Positions 51,944 to 63,400 of a stretch of DNA of 64,000 nucleotides are shown here, piece after piece. This DNA is from Channa striata. Its lineage: Eukaryota > Chordata > Actinopteri > Anabantiformes > Channidae. Where the stretch lies: positions 15,200,040 through 15,264,039 of the forward strand of contig CM065170.1 in NCBI GenBank assembly GCA_033026295.1. The letters run 5' to 3'. Both the position numbers and the translations under genes were made by a program. Position 1 is the first letter of the stretch. Each line of letters starts with the position of its first letter. The notes under the pieces are model-generated. The model did not search any database. It saw only the letters and a list, made by a program, of their open reading frames with translations, and was not told the DNA's origin.

Positions 51944-54251
51944 CTGCTGAGGAAAAGGGAAGAGGAAGGTTAAGTATGTCAGTGTTGTTTTTTTCCTAAA
52001 AAGAGCAAGAAGAAAGACACTGAGAGACGGGCAGAGAAAGTGTGCACAGTGAGGTTTAGCTATTCCTGATAACATTACCTGATAAAAGCCATCTCTCCCT
52101 ACCACATGAGATGATCATTAGACTCACAGTTGTGTCACTTTCATGGCATAAAACAGCGCCGCTGTAAAACTACTGTGCCTAGACAAACACCTGTGCAGCT
52201 TATCCGTGAGAGATCTGCGTGGGTGGGACCCAGCTCATACGCTGCATGTATATGTGTGTCGTTGTGTGTATGTGCCTGTGTGTTTGTGTGTGGCCAGGAA
52301 GCTATTCATCTCTCAGTGCAGGCTGGGTTTCCGGTGAGGGCCCTCGTTGCACTAAGCTGTCATAGCTTAGATGGCTGCCTTCACCACGTGGGAGCCCCAG
52401 CTTGTGCAGAACAAAGTGTGGCGTAGCGGAGGCCACATCCACCAGCATGTGTTGTTTGTGCCTGTGTGTGTGTGTGTGTTGTGTTCGTGTTTGTGTGTAC
52501 CAGAGAGAAAGACAGAGAAAAGAAAAATGAGAAGGAAAAATAACAGGAAGATGTCTACGTGTGCGTTTACATCAATGGAGTCCCGCACAGGTGAGTTCGA
52601 ACAGTGTATTCTCCACAGACAGAAAATCTATAAAGCCAAACCCGGGGTCCTGTTAAGAGAGTAAATCTCATTCTTCACAGATCTGACACGGTCATTAATA
52701 ACCATTACACATTCTTTCCCCCCTCCTCCCCTGTGGCGGAGACTCATTCCCTCAGCTTAACGTAAATCCCTCATGGACAACCTCCATTTTTTTAACACTG
52801 CCCTGATGTACCAATATAAAAATGTGTCCTCTTCTTAAAAGCCGGAAGGAAAACCGAAGCTCCAGAGACTCTTGGGGTGCCTCAGTGAGTCGGTACCCAG
52901 GGAGAGGTGTTGATGCCTGGGAGAGGAGCATGGCAGCGTCTGCCTGTCTCTGCAGCTCCTCCACTTCTATCAGCCGCCACTCCCCCCCCCATTCGCAACC
53001 ACACGGCCTTCTTCTTGCCTCTCCTCTCTCTCTTTCTCCAAACATGACACCCTAATAATTGCTAAGATTAGACAAAGAGGGTGTGTGCTGGTGTGTAGCT
53101 ATCAGAGCAGAGATCCTTAACTCCCTTATCACCCCTCTCAAACTGCCAGGGAGGCGTTGCTCCTCTAAACTTCCAGTCATAACCGTTAAACTCGGGAAAC
53201 CTGAATATTACATGCATTTTTACCAAATTTAATATTTCAGATATTTTTTTGCAACTATGAATCACCCCCCTCTCCTCCCACCTACACACACACACACGAA
53301 CGTTCCAGTCCACTCACTTCGCCCTCGAGTGATGATCCGATGCCAAATATCTTTTCTCTAAATGGCGATGTGTTCCTGGATGCCTGCCAAATAATTTCCA
53401 TCTCATAATCTTTGGCGGCTAGGAAGGAACACAAACACATATTTACCTACAGTTCACAGCTTGTGAGCGTAATTCACATAAAGTAATGTTCCATGGTGCT
53501 CACACACACAAGCCATGTAACTGTGCGCATGCATGCATGTGTGCAAATGTGCATTGCATCTAAGTAGGTCTATGCAGGAGATGTGTCTGCTGACAACATG
53601 GCGCACCCTCATTTCTGACTTAGAACACAAGGCAGCTGGCACGGGACCCAGATCTTCATGTCATAAAAAGAAAAAGACAACATCAAGTCAACGAGCTAAC
53701 AGACACCTGGGCATTTGAACTTGACTTTCTCCCTGTGAGAGACAAATAAAGTAGGGCCTGTTTGTTAACCTACGGTTGAGTAACACGGCCTGAGGACAGA
53801 AGGCAGTATTTAGCAGGCGTTGGCACTGTCACTATGCCACTGGAATATTAGTCGGACATCTTCTAAATAACCGCACCCCTCGCTGAAACTCGCTCATTCA
53901 TTTATCCCGAGGCTCACCTGTGTGAGAAAAACACGTGTGCAAGAAAGAACCGAGCAAGGAATGTATGCAGGAAAAAAAATAAATCAACCGTGGACAACAA
54001 CAGCACGTAGAAATGGAAACATACACGTGAAAGAAAAACACACTAATGTGGCCTATCATCATGACAGACAGTGTCTAATTCCTGTGCACAAACTCCTGTG
54101 TGAGACGAACATGCTTGATAGATAAGGGAGCAGAGAAGACACACTGTCAAATATGCCATCGCTGAGAAGGCATGATGATAGCAATGCAACCCCGCTGTCT
54201 AACACGATACCACATATACTTTATTTCTCTCTCTTGGTCTCTTTCTGCCTT

Positions 54252-54266
<15 letters not shown>

Positions 54267-54291
<25 letters not shown>
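54267..54291. repeat. (CA)n with flanking (CT)n
   Basis: A CT-rich run (about 54251-54266) passes into 12 CA units, in intron 1. Confidence 0.95.
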
Positions 54292-54408
54292 GATCTACAT
54301 TCACCCAGTGACAGTCCTGCTACTCTGCCTTATCAAGTGTAAGTTAAGTCAGGCAGCCTTAGAGCACCCCCTATCAGTTTGACGAGGAGAGAGTCAGTCA
54401 TTCACTGC

Positions 54409-54412
<4 letters not shown>

Positions 54413-54440
<28 letters not shown>

Positions 54441-54453
54441 CGCCGCTGCTGCT
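54413..54453. repeat. (CTG)n/(CAG)n trinucleotide repeat
   Basis: Nine uninterrupted CTG units (54413-54439) followed by a CCG/CTG mixture. In the transcribed sense of intron 1 this reads CAG. It does not lie in a coding frame of the gene. Confidence 0.95.
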
Positions 54454-55032
54454 CAATATATACCAGATGGGAGACACAGCTGAAGACAATGGCCCCCTTT
54501 CACTAATATTTCCATTTGTCTTAGAGAGTGAAAAAACACACTAAAAAGTAGCTAAAGAAACAATGTTATAAAAGGTGAAGAATCATCTTATTTACATTTT
54601 TTTTATGTTTGTTGTTGTTTTTTTTGCTTTAACTTTAAATGTTGAACAGTTTTGCACACGCAGAGCTACATTATAAATATGCTGTTAAATGATATAGTGC
54701 GATGGTATATGTGATTTCCTCATCAGACGTGGCCAGATAAAACAAGTTGGGTAGGTAAAACATGCCAAGGTGTATATAGAAACACTCTGGGCCTCACTCA
54801 TGTCCTCTGACGTTAATTGCTTCTATAAATCTCTCTCATCCCTAATTATTGTGTCTGTCCTTATATGTTCTTATGTCTCAATGATGGCTCTTTTTTTATT
54901 TTGTTTCACTGTGCCTGAGGTGGAGTTGAAGTGAAAGAAAAAAATTTACAGCGTGGTTGGACAAGTTCTACTCTGCCCCGAGTTTAATAAGAAACTGACA
55001 AAACTTAATTTTGCCTTGATACAAAACATTTG

Positions 55033-55071
55033 CTTTCTTTCTTTCTTTCTTTCTTTTTTTTTTTTTTTTTT
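55033..55071. repeat. (CTTT)n and poly(T)
   Basis: A few CTTT units followed by a T run, in intron 1. Confidence 0.95.
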
Positions 55072-55312
55072 GATGATGTGAATTTGATGAGATTCTTCTA
55101 AACGGCATAACAGAAAGCCGTGAAACAGTTTTTCCGTTGGCCCTAAAATCCTGACCTTACACAACATTTTAATACCAGCTGTACACTCTCGTCTGCTGGT
55201 AAAAGGCAGAGTAAGGCCAGGGGGCACTTGTAAGACAGTCGGCCTATACTACATGGGTTCAGACCTGTCTCCCCTTCTTTGTTTTCTCCTTCCATTTCTC
55301 TCAGCTAAAATT

Positions 55313-55338
<26 letters not shown>
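55313..55338. repeat. (CA)n microsatellite
   Basis: 13 CA units in intron 1. Confidence 0.95.
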
Positions 55339-55344
<6 letters not shown>

Positions 55345-55539
55345 ATGTGTAAACCCCACTGGGAAAGTCGGGTAAAGATTCACGCTGTCATTGAAAATAA
55401 ATGACACCAGCAACGTTGCAGATGGTTGCAATCAAAAATTCAAACAACAAGCGGCCTCGCTTAGCCTATCCCTTTTTCTCGGCTGCGATTGCCAAGGAGA
55501 GCTGAAATAGTGCACATTGTGTAAGGCCAGGCCTGTGTG

Positions 55540-56060
55540 TTTCATTATCTTATCAACATTTAATCTGTAGCAGTCTCGTTTCTTATCATAAATCTTAGAT
55601 TATCAGCCTGAAAGTGAGCAAATTACGGCACTGCAACTGACTGCAACTTGTCACTAAATTGCTATAAATGACTTGTATGCTATGAGGCATGACATTCCAA
55701 TACATAAATCACATTTGCTAAACAATTTTAGAGATATAATAATAATAGTAAAAGGAGCTTTATAGCATTGCAAAATTGATGAAATGTGTTCAATAATATT
55801 GAAATATAGAAAGAAAATCTGAGAACAGCCTGCAGTGCCTCACAGTAAATCATAAATTGCTCACCAGCCATCTCCTGTGAGATTATCATCCGGTTACCAC
55901 AATGTGTGTGAATATTTACTGTGGTGTTGCAGTGTGTATGGTGGGTTTCTCCCCAGCATTCGACAGCCATATGGTGCGAATAAAGAAAAAACATTAACTG
56001 TTTCACAAGTAGCATGCCAATTCTGAGAGTAAACAGTTATCATGAGGCGTTTCCATGGCT
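55540..56060. promoter_or_regulatory. Candidate intron 1 enhancer with paired RUNX cores
   Basis: A repeat-free AT-rich block with TTATCT/TTATCA GATA-type motifs. Two RUNX cores lie in inverted orientation: ACCACA at 55896-55901 and TGTGGT at 55920-55925. RUNX and GATA3 are known activators of Bcl11b in T-lineage cells (established for mouse), so the combination is suggestive. Function is not shown by sequence. Confidence 0.28.
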
Positions 56061-57266
56061 GGATCCAGAAAACAATTCCCTATAATAATGCTGATATTAG
56101 ATTTTTAAAAAGCAAAAAACGCGAGTGTCGGAACAAGGGAGGCCTGTGACGCTGAACCCCAGTCGTTCCACATTAACGTGTTAGTAATTTATGTGAATAT
56201 TCCTATGATAGGTCTGTCTTCGTCATGGATACGACTGCGAGCTGAATCGTTTACTGAAAGAGGCTCAAAGAAGCCTGGAAGGGATGTTTGGCTTTTTCCC
56301 TTCAAGACTCCCAACAAAACAACGAATGAACCCTAAAGTGAATGTCAAATTCATTTTTGGCATAATAGTTTGTAACATCTGAATTGTTGGGGTAAATAGC
56401 TTAGCAGTTTGTATATGTGGTCAGGCAAGCGATATGTGCAGTTTCATATGCTCAGTCTATGTGCCTGCTGGCTTTGCATAGTCTTTGTACGTTCATTGCA
56501 GTGACACTCTTGATGTCGGGCCTGGCAAGTAGATTTTCTCTACAAAGTCTTTCCACTAAAAGCCTGGCCAGAAATATGCTGATTTTCAGGTTCCCCGCAC
56601 TCCAGAGTCAAGCCTGACCTATGGGCCCGTGGCTGCAGGGCACATGCCTGTGTTCAGTTGCACTGAAGAACTCCTGATCTGACATCTGGTTGATATATGT
56701 TGGCACCCTGCAGAAACTTCAATCTACTTGTGTAAGAGAAAACCTTGGGACTAGTCTTGACAGCTGATAACCGCAGGACCAAGCTGACCTAATAATGAGT
56801 CAATTTTGAAAATATTCAATAAATAAACAGAATTCGACTTTTTTTTGATCAATTATTGAAATCGGCTCTGACAGCAACACTGTACATATTCAAAGTCCTC
56901 ATTATATGTTGACCCAGTCAAATTACAGTTTGGTTTTCCCCCAGCGTTCCTCAGATCCTTCAGCCTGAGGTATGATCCTGGTCCTCTCCAGACCCACCCA
57001 TTTCAAGGTAACAGCCCTCAGCGACATGCAGCCTCCAGACATAGTATGATAGGCGCATTAACGTCTGTCATTCATCACAGCTACTAATGTGGGATCATTA
57101 TTAAGATAAGCTGTATGTACGGTAAACACTTAATGCAAATAAAAGAGTATCAGACGTGCATTGTTCTTTCACAGGGAGACCAGTTGGATGTAAATGACAT
57201 GCTATTCACCTCTCTGCTCAAAGTCCAGTTCTGACTGTGCATTTGACTTCCCTATTGACTTATAGG

Positions 57267-57267
57267 C

Positions 57268-57298
<31 letters not shown>

Positions 57299-57299
57299 C
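57267..57299. repeat. (CAA)n microsatellite
   Basis: About 11 CAA units in intron 1. Confidence 0.96.
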
Positions 57300-57986
57300 A
57301 TAAAAAAATACCTGCAAGTCCAGTCCTTCCTTGATCTTGAACTTGTACTTCTCAGTTCTTTGTTACAGCTTGAGGCCACAGTTCAACAAGCAGTGTGTAT
57401 GTGAAAGAACAGGTAGGGTGAGATTCGGGGCCTCCAGATGGCCAAACTTCCCAGCATCCCAGTGTTCTTGCCCTAATTGCCACTTTAGCATAACCTTGAC
57501 AAGCTGAACATCAAAGATTTGCGAGGATTTGCAAATATCTCAAACTTAAGGTTGTTGCTTGACATTGACAAGTTTTTTTTCAGGACAGGTCAGCGGTGAT
57601 TAAAAGAATATCTAAAAACAGTCATTAAAAGCTTCAGGCAAGAACAGATGCATCCTGGAGGCATTTGAATGCAGCTCCAGCTTAGACAAGGAAATTGAGA
57701 AATTTAAAGCTTATCTGTGACAACTAATTATCAGTCTAATTGCAGGAATCTACATTCAGCACCACAGGTTCAGTTTGAAGAATTTGCTGAGTGTACAGCA
57801 GGTGCTGTAAGGGTTTGTGTGACTAATATGCAAAAGATGTCAAACAAAGTGACCCATGGCTTAAAGGAGGGGAGGCAAATATTTAATGGTTAGTCCAAAT
57901 TTGTACAAGTTCCCTACAGAGAAATGAAAACATGGAAAACGTTGCAATTATTTGACATAATTATTGCAGGTCAGCGTTAAACACGC

Positions 57987-58012
57987 GCACACACACACAC
58001 ACACACACACAC
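57987..58012. repeat. (CA)n microsatellite
   Basis: 13 CA units in intron 1, flanked by CGCG-containing edges. Confidence 0.95.
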
Positions 58013-58079
58013 GCCTGTGTTAAAACGGTATTTTGCGCAGGTGAAAAATTGCATTGTGGTAGATCAACTAGGTCTCCAC

Positions 58080-58680
58080 CTTTAATTAACTGACAGACAG
58101 TGAGTGTGACAGCCGAGAGAATCAACTGTCAGATCAATATTCAACTGTATCAATATTTGTCATCTGCCTAAAATCTGCTGAAGATGCACCACGTTCTCAT
58201 TTGGGGAAGAATTACACTGGTTCTAGCAAACATTTCGATTTCATATTTGCTCTTTGCGTTTGAAATTACCGTAATTATTTCAACTGAAAACTTGAGTGAA
58301 GGAAAATCATTGAAATGAGACACAAAGTGAACGGAATAAGTGATTAGTCTAAAAGCTGAACGTGTCGGCTGGGACGGAATGCGCCGAACCCTTTTCAACA
58401 CACACCAGATTGGCCAAAGATTACATCATGAACTTCTGCAATGAATTACCCAGATTAGGCCTCTATGAAATTGGATTTAGGCAAAGCAGAGCGCTGGGAG
58501 ATGAAGGTTAGATTGATATAATTGATTTAAAATTGGATTACGCTACTTTTTAATCATATACTCCAAAAAGAAAATACTGCCTCTGATTTAATCTGCGCAA
58601 TTTAATCACAATTTTGGGTCGCAGCTTTGAAAGCTTCAAACAAGTTATGACCTTCCGTTTTAAAATCACGCATTTATAAA
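58080..58680. promoter_or_regulatory. Candidate intron 1 regulatory block
   Basis: Repeat-free sequence about 1-1.5 kb downstream of exon 1, with TTAATTAAC, TTGATATAATTGATTTAAAA-type motifs and a TTTTAAAATCACG segment. No ORF is recognised. Assigned by texture and promoter-proximal position. Confidence 0.22.
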
Positions 58681-58939
58681 AGTTTACGTTGTTATGAACT
58701 GTGAACTCTGTGGTGTTTTCTTTTTGCTTTGTGATGCCAAATGAAACTAGTTCACGATTTGATTTGTGTGTGTGTTTGTGTTTGTTGTTTGTGTGTGTGT
58801 GTGTGTGAGTGTGTTCTTAAAGTACAGATAGGCCTGCATGTATCAAGAAAAAATACATTTAAGACCGTGTGTGTGAGTGTGTGTGTGAAAGAGAGGGGGG
58901 ATAAGGAGAGATTGAAAGTAGAAGAGAAAGCGAGATTAT

Positions 58940-58964
58940 TTAAATTAAAATAATTTTAATTTAA
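58940..58964. repeat. AT-only palindrome, 12-bp arms
   Basis: TTAAATTAAAAT, a central A, then ATTTTAATTTAA. The symmetry is exact, but the composition is only A and T, so it carries less information than its length suggests. Confidence 0.85.
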
Positions 58965-59179
58965 GATACAAGTTGCCCTGTGCAGAGTTACAAAATAAAT
59001 AGCCGTGTTTGGAAATCAGTGAAGTGTTTTAACAAAGTATACAAATACAAACACCACCACATGTTGCAATAAGCTGGGAAAAAAAATGCAAAAATTGTGT
59101 CGTGGTGAAATGATGGATTACACGCTCATACACGCGCAAAGCACGCGCGTGTACATTCAGTCACACTCAGCCACACACT

Positions 59180-59208
59180 CACACACACACACACACACAC
59201 ACACACAT
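59180..59208. repeat. (CA)n microsatellite near exon 1
   Basis: About 14 CA units, roughly 370 bases into intron 1 from the exon 1 donor. Confidence 0.95.
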
Positions 59209-59576
59209 GCTTTGCCAGACAGTCCCACTGTAGTTGTCATAAGATCGTCTCTCGTAGTAAAGTGTGTGAAGCATCGGAAATGTGCCCGAATTGTGCAGAT
59301 CGAAATTAAACGCGTAAAACTTTACACTGAGCAGCTGCTAAAATTCTCTCTAAATGGAACATATTTTTGAAAAGAACGACCCGTTTGTGCATAAGTGTTG
59401 TCACACCGCAATTATATTTTCACAATTCGCAGTTATTGTCGGCGCATTTACAAAGAATAAAAAAAGTGCATGGCTGCTCTTTGAATGTAATTTTAAAATT
59501 GTTAATTTTTTCTGACAATCTGAATTAATCCCTGACACTAGTAAAGTGAAGGCTGAAGTCTTTAGAGAGCGCTCAC

Positions 59577-59640
59577 CTTGTACTGTCTCCCTGTGCGTCA
59601 ACGATAAGTGCTGCGGGTTCACCTGCTTGCGGCGGGACAT
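59577..59640 (-). CDS. bcl11b: bcl11b-type coding exon 1 (MSRRKQ start)
   Basis: First coding exon, 64 nt, encoding MSRRKQVNPQHLSLTHRETV, then Q and the first base of codon 22. The MSRRKQxNPQHLS start is the BCL11/SALL/FOG-type NuRD recruitment motif that binds RBBP4/7 (family knowledge). The donor reads ACAGTACAAG|gtgagc, a strong consensus, in phase 1, matching the exon 2 acceptor. The start is secure: there is an in-frame TAG upstream at 59746-59748, no in-frame ATG lies between that stop and 59640, and the motif must be at the extreme N-terminus. The initiation context has G at -3. Compared with mammals, the sequence after QHLS is changed (LTHRETVQ). Two upstream ATGs in other frames precede it (see the uORF entry). 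Confidence 0.93.
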
Positions 59641-59663
59641 TGCCCCGGCATTTACTCTGGCAT
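59619..59663 (-). promoter_or_regulatory. Two abutting uORFs just before the bcl11b start
   Basis: On the minus strand an ATG at 59663 opens a three-codon frame (M-P-E-stop, 59663-59652). Its TAA is followed directly by a second ATG at 59651. That second frame, 10 codons plus TGA (59651-59619), overlaps the MSRRKQ start in another register. The first ATG has G at -3. The second has a weaker context (T at -3). By general translation rules this arrangement could dampen initiation at the main start. Whether it lies in the mature mRNA depends on the transcription start, which is inferred. Confidence 0.5.
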
Positions 59664-60100
59664 CGCCCGGTGAACGGCACTTGGAGTCGGCTTGAACCGT
59701 GGTGTCGGTCCTCTCTGGGTCGCAGGTGACCAACTTTCCCTCCTCCTAATCCCTCTGCGATTCACAGTCTTCTCCTGTAACTTCGATGCGGCTTCGAAAG
59801 TCGGACAGGAGCGCAGCAAGGATGGAAGACCAGTTTGTCCACAGTGTCCTGCAGCGTCTTCGGAGGAACTACACCTGGACTGAGGAAGCCAAAGTGGAGT
59901 TTCAGGGAAGCACCGACGAGTGTGCGCAGGTATATTTAGTCAGTGACCTTTCGCAGATTAAAATCCTGGAGCGGCCACCTCTGCAGACACCGATGTGACA
60001 GACGAGGTGCGGAGCACTCCGCCGGTGATGGGTACTGGATCTTACTTGGCTGCTTTCCCTTTTCTTAATTACAATGGTATGATTATATCATGGGGGTTAA
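59641..60100 (-). promoter_or_regulatory. bcl11b: CpG-rich promoter and 5'UTR of the bcl11b-type gene
   Basis: The few hundred bases upstream of the start codon are visibly richer in CpG and G+C than the surrounding AT-rich DNA, as expected for a CpG-island promoter of a developmental regulator. No canonical TATAAA is evident at a usual distance. A weak ctaaatata element on the minus strand near 59930-59940 could contribute. The transcription start is inferred to lie at about 59.85-59.95 kb, but nothing in the sequence fixes it. Confidence 0.6.
59822..59998 (+). other. Small divergent ORF antisense to the 5'UTR, unrecognised
   Basis: A plus-strand frame starts at an ATG with a strong context (A at -3, G at +4) and runs 58 codons to a TGA, beginning MEDQFVHSVLQRLRRNYTWT. 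An in-frame ATG also exists 36 nt upstream (59786). A possible 5' splice site, cgcag|gtatat, lies within it at about 59929/59930. No domain or family is recognised. It overlaps the antisense strand of the bcl11b 5'UTR and CpG-rich promoter. It could be a divergent promoter transcript, the first exon of an unrelated gene, or a chance ORF in GC-rich DNA. Chance is the default. Confidence 0.2.
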
Positions 60101-60259
60101 ATGGCTGCTGTTTATTCGAGGATTCCCTACAGTCCTTCCATTTCAGCAGTGGTGCGCTAAAATGACCCTTTGGCACTGACTCCTCCTGCGCGTTTTGGCA
60201 TTGGTGCGCTGAACGGCAACTCTTGGCTCGGGTGGCGGTAGCCTCGATGACTGAGACAC

Positions 60260-60290
60260 AGAGAGAGAGAGCGAGCGAGAGAGAGAGAGG
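60260..60290. repeat. (GA)n microsatellite upstream of the promoter
   Basis: A GA tract with GCGAGC interruptions in the upstream flank. GA tracts near promoters can bind GAGA-type factors. That role is only a possibility here. Confidence 0.95.
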
Positions 60291-60458
60291 CAGAGCAGGC
60301 GGGCAGACAAGACACCTCCTCCTCCTCCGCGTCCAACAAGCAGAGGTCCAATGTTTCCCAGCTTCCTACAGTGTCGAGGCTACTTCTTGTTGACTCACAC
60401 GATGAAAGAGGCTCTGTTTGGGAGGACCCCGCATGTGTGTGTGTGTGCCTCTGCTTTT

Positions 60459-60481
60459 GTGTGTGTGTGTGTGTGTGTGTG
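60459..60481. repeat. (TG)n microsatellite
   Basis: About 11-12 TG units in the upstream flank. Confidence 0.95.
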
Positions 60482-63400
60482 GGAGTGTGTGGTCGGGGTT
60501 ACCCCCATGCAGCGGGATGAGATTCAAGTTCAAGTTCAAGTACGTTTGCGCGTAAGACGCCGAGGACCGGACAACGCAGAGACGCTGCGGACGGAGGGCA
60601 GGTGTCTCCCTGGAGCTCAGGGCGCCGCAGAGAAAGAAGTAATTATCACTAATGAGAAGACACACGGTCGCACTGTCTGCCTTTTCAAGCAGTGATAGTG
60701 GTCATTCAGTCCAAAAGGGCATTATGTCCATTAGTCTTGCCATTTTCGCCCCTTCTGACACTGCGTTCCTCCTATAATCTTTAATCAGTTTAATAATTGT
60801 TACTTTTCACCTTTCGTGCAACACCATCTGAAATTTCATAGTTCTTAGGCTCAGGGTTTTTAAAATTGCAGGCATGTGAAGAGCTTTCAGAAGCACATAA
60901 ACAATATGGATATCTTTAACTTACATAGCAGATACTTTTTTTATTATTATTATTGTGGCATTCTGAGCTGTGTACATTGCCAAAGACCTCCCGTCCACAT
61001 GATCTCTATAAATACAAAGTACATTAATTTCCTCATATTCAATCAGAGCGGACAAAACAGCATGCTGCATCTTTGTTATTGGGATCATTTAAATATGTTG
61101 TGAGGCAACAGTACCCTCTGTTGGCACAGTCAGGACACGTACTGAACCTGTATGAGGGGTTCATGCCTTAACACAGCAGGTCCTATACTTGATTCTTATT
61201 TTTAGAATGAAGCCTTCTTAATTTGCCATTTACGCAATTCAGAATCAGAGAGAGTGTTTCAATAGCAGATCAGGTTCACTCAGAAGCAATTAATGGCACT
61301 AATGGGCAATCATTCAGCACATAATCCACTGTATTCACTTCGATCAGTGTATGCACCGAGAAGTGCTTTGTACAGGGTACGGCTCAGCTAAGAAGGTACT
61401 CAAGTTTCTCTTTTTTACCTTACCATACAATTTAAACATGCTCCCTACTTTGGTTCAAATACATTGTTGAACAAAAATAAAAGCCTGATATGGCCATTTA
61501 AATCTGACACTATTTCCTTGTGGATCAGCAGAGAAGTGTGCAGCTATAGCAATACATTTTATAGTCTGCCATTAATAAAACATGGTGGGCAATTTTAAGA
61601 GCATTAGAAGTTTGATTGCTTCAGGGCAGGCCTAGGGGACTTTCAGGACAGTAATTATTTATATAAATGAAATGTCATCTCAGCTCTGGCTCAAGTAGAC
61701 ATAACCTCAGCAGACTCCACATGGAAACACAACAGCTATCTTTCACAGATAGGCTGAGGATGTTGTTAAGCATATTGCTTTGACTGAGGCGCATAAATTC
61801 GGGATGTGATAGTACATGAAATGTCTCCTTCTTCACATCGGGCCGAGAGAGCAACAGCAGTTGTGGACACATCGGAGGCTGAAAGAAAACATTATCCTGA
61901 GTTCACACACTCTGTCTTGCCATCCCTGCTGGCTGCAAGCAGCTTCTTAATCCTTACCCGTGGGTTTCTCAATAATACATCAATGTCTCCATTATAGCTT
62001 GTATCTGCAAGCTCCGGGCAAAGGCAGTTTATGTTGGGTTGCACAGGGGCAACATACCACAAACACCCTGCTTGTGGACACAGGAAAGGTTTTAAGTCCA
62101 AAGTGTTGCCACTAAGGAGATCTGCATCTTATGTGGTAAGTGGCATCGCCAAATGGGAGGTACATGAACACACCGCGGGGCATTACCTACACCAGAGATA
62201 ACAGGAGGCATGATGTTGGCATTTTTACTCTTTTCCGAAATGACCCACTCCCAGCACTTCATGTTAAAAGATAACAGACAAGTCCAAGGACAAAGTTAAT
62301 GTGGAGTCTTTACCAGCCTTAAATCTTCTATTTTTCATGTCTCTTCCATCCGCCTGCTCTCTGTAGAATACAAAAATGTCAATATCCGAATAAACAGGCC
62401 AAACTCTATGAAAGAAAGTGCACGCAGTGCAATTTTTAGGAACAAAAAGAGGTGTTCTGCAGGTTAAGTGTGCAGCAGTCATTTTGATGTGTTTAACCTC
62501 AATGTGACAGGACTGACATAAACAATGAAAGGTCCACTCTAGGATGGCTCATGATAATATGAATATTGCTCTGGGATTTAGTCGGTGCTTCATTATGCAA
62601 TGTTTAATATTAATAAAGAAAGTACAAGTATATATTATTCATAAGATGATTTACTGTGGTTCGTATGTGTGTGTGTGTGGACTAGAGTGACAGATTGAGA
62701 TGCTCCCTTGCTACGGGCTATGCGACTAGATAAGGCTCTTACTTTTCTACAGGACACATCCTGACAATTTCTCCCACAGTTAAGAGTATTTGTCCGAGCA
62801 CGGGCGAATATATAATGCATGCAGATTCCAAATTTTAATATGGGGGAAGTAAATGATTCAATGCTGGCTGTACTCTGAAGTGTGGCTGAGAGGGGAATGA
62901 AGAGGGCACACGATGTGACTTGTAGCCTACACATCAAGCATAGACTTTTTTGGCCATTTTGACCTCAAACATTAATAAAAAGTTATTTTCAATTTAGCAT
63001 TTTTTTCCTTGCTTGCCATAAAATTCTCAATTACGCATGTTTTATTCCAACATTTTATAAACATTACTACTCCAGCTGGCTGTCTGGATTTCAATGCCTG
63101 CATACAATATTTATGAAGAATATCAATGGTATTTGTGGCATTTCTTTTAGGTTATGCTTTTAATGCCACAACTGACAAAACATGAAACAAAAACTTAATG
63201 CATTATTTCAGTCTTACTTTTAGCTGTTACTCCAGCATCTTGCAATGACGCTCAGAAAATTTTTGGTTAGGTTTTTTTATTTTTTCTACACATGTATTGT
63301 GTAGCCCTGATTTCATGTTTAAAGGAAAGTCAGGCCAATGTGTATAGAAAGAAAGAAATTTTTTGTGAATATGATGTGAATTTGTATTTTTGGGGTGGTA

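Larger units (their letters stand above)
51944..59576 (-). other. Intron 1 of the bcl11b-type gene
   Basis: An intron of about 7.6 kb between donor CAAG|gtgagc (59576 side) and the tandem acceptor cagcag (51944-51949). It contains a CTG/CAG trinucleotide repeat, CA and CAA microsatellites and AT-rich blocks that look like regulatory elements (55.54-56.06 kb, 58.08-58.68 kb). No further coding exon was recognised. Frames of 60-97 codons inside it show no domain. Confidence 0.85.

Noticed and set aside
52752..53045. 97-codon minus-strand frame in intron 1
   Set aside because: It has no recognised domain, no acceptor/donor in a compatible phase was identified, and it is not in the BCL11 family exon plan.
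59641..59733. N-terminal extension upstream of MSRRKQ
   Set aside because: It opens with TTG, an in-frame TAG lies at 59746-59748, and the NuRD motif needs to be at the N-terminus.
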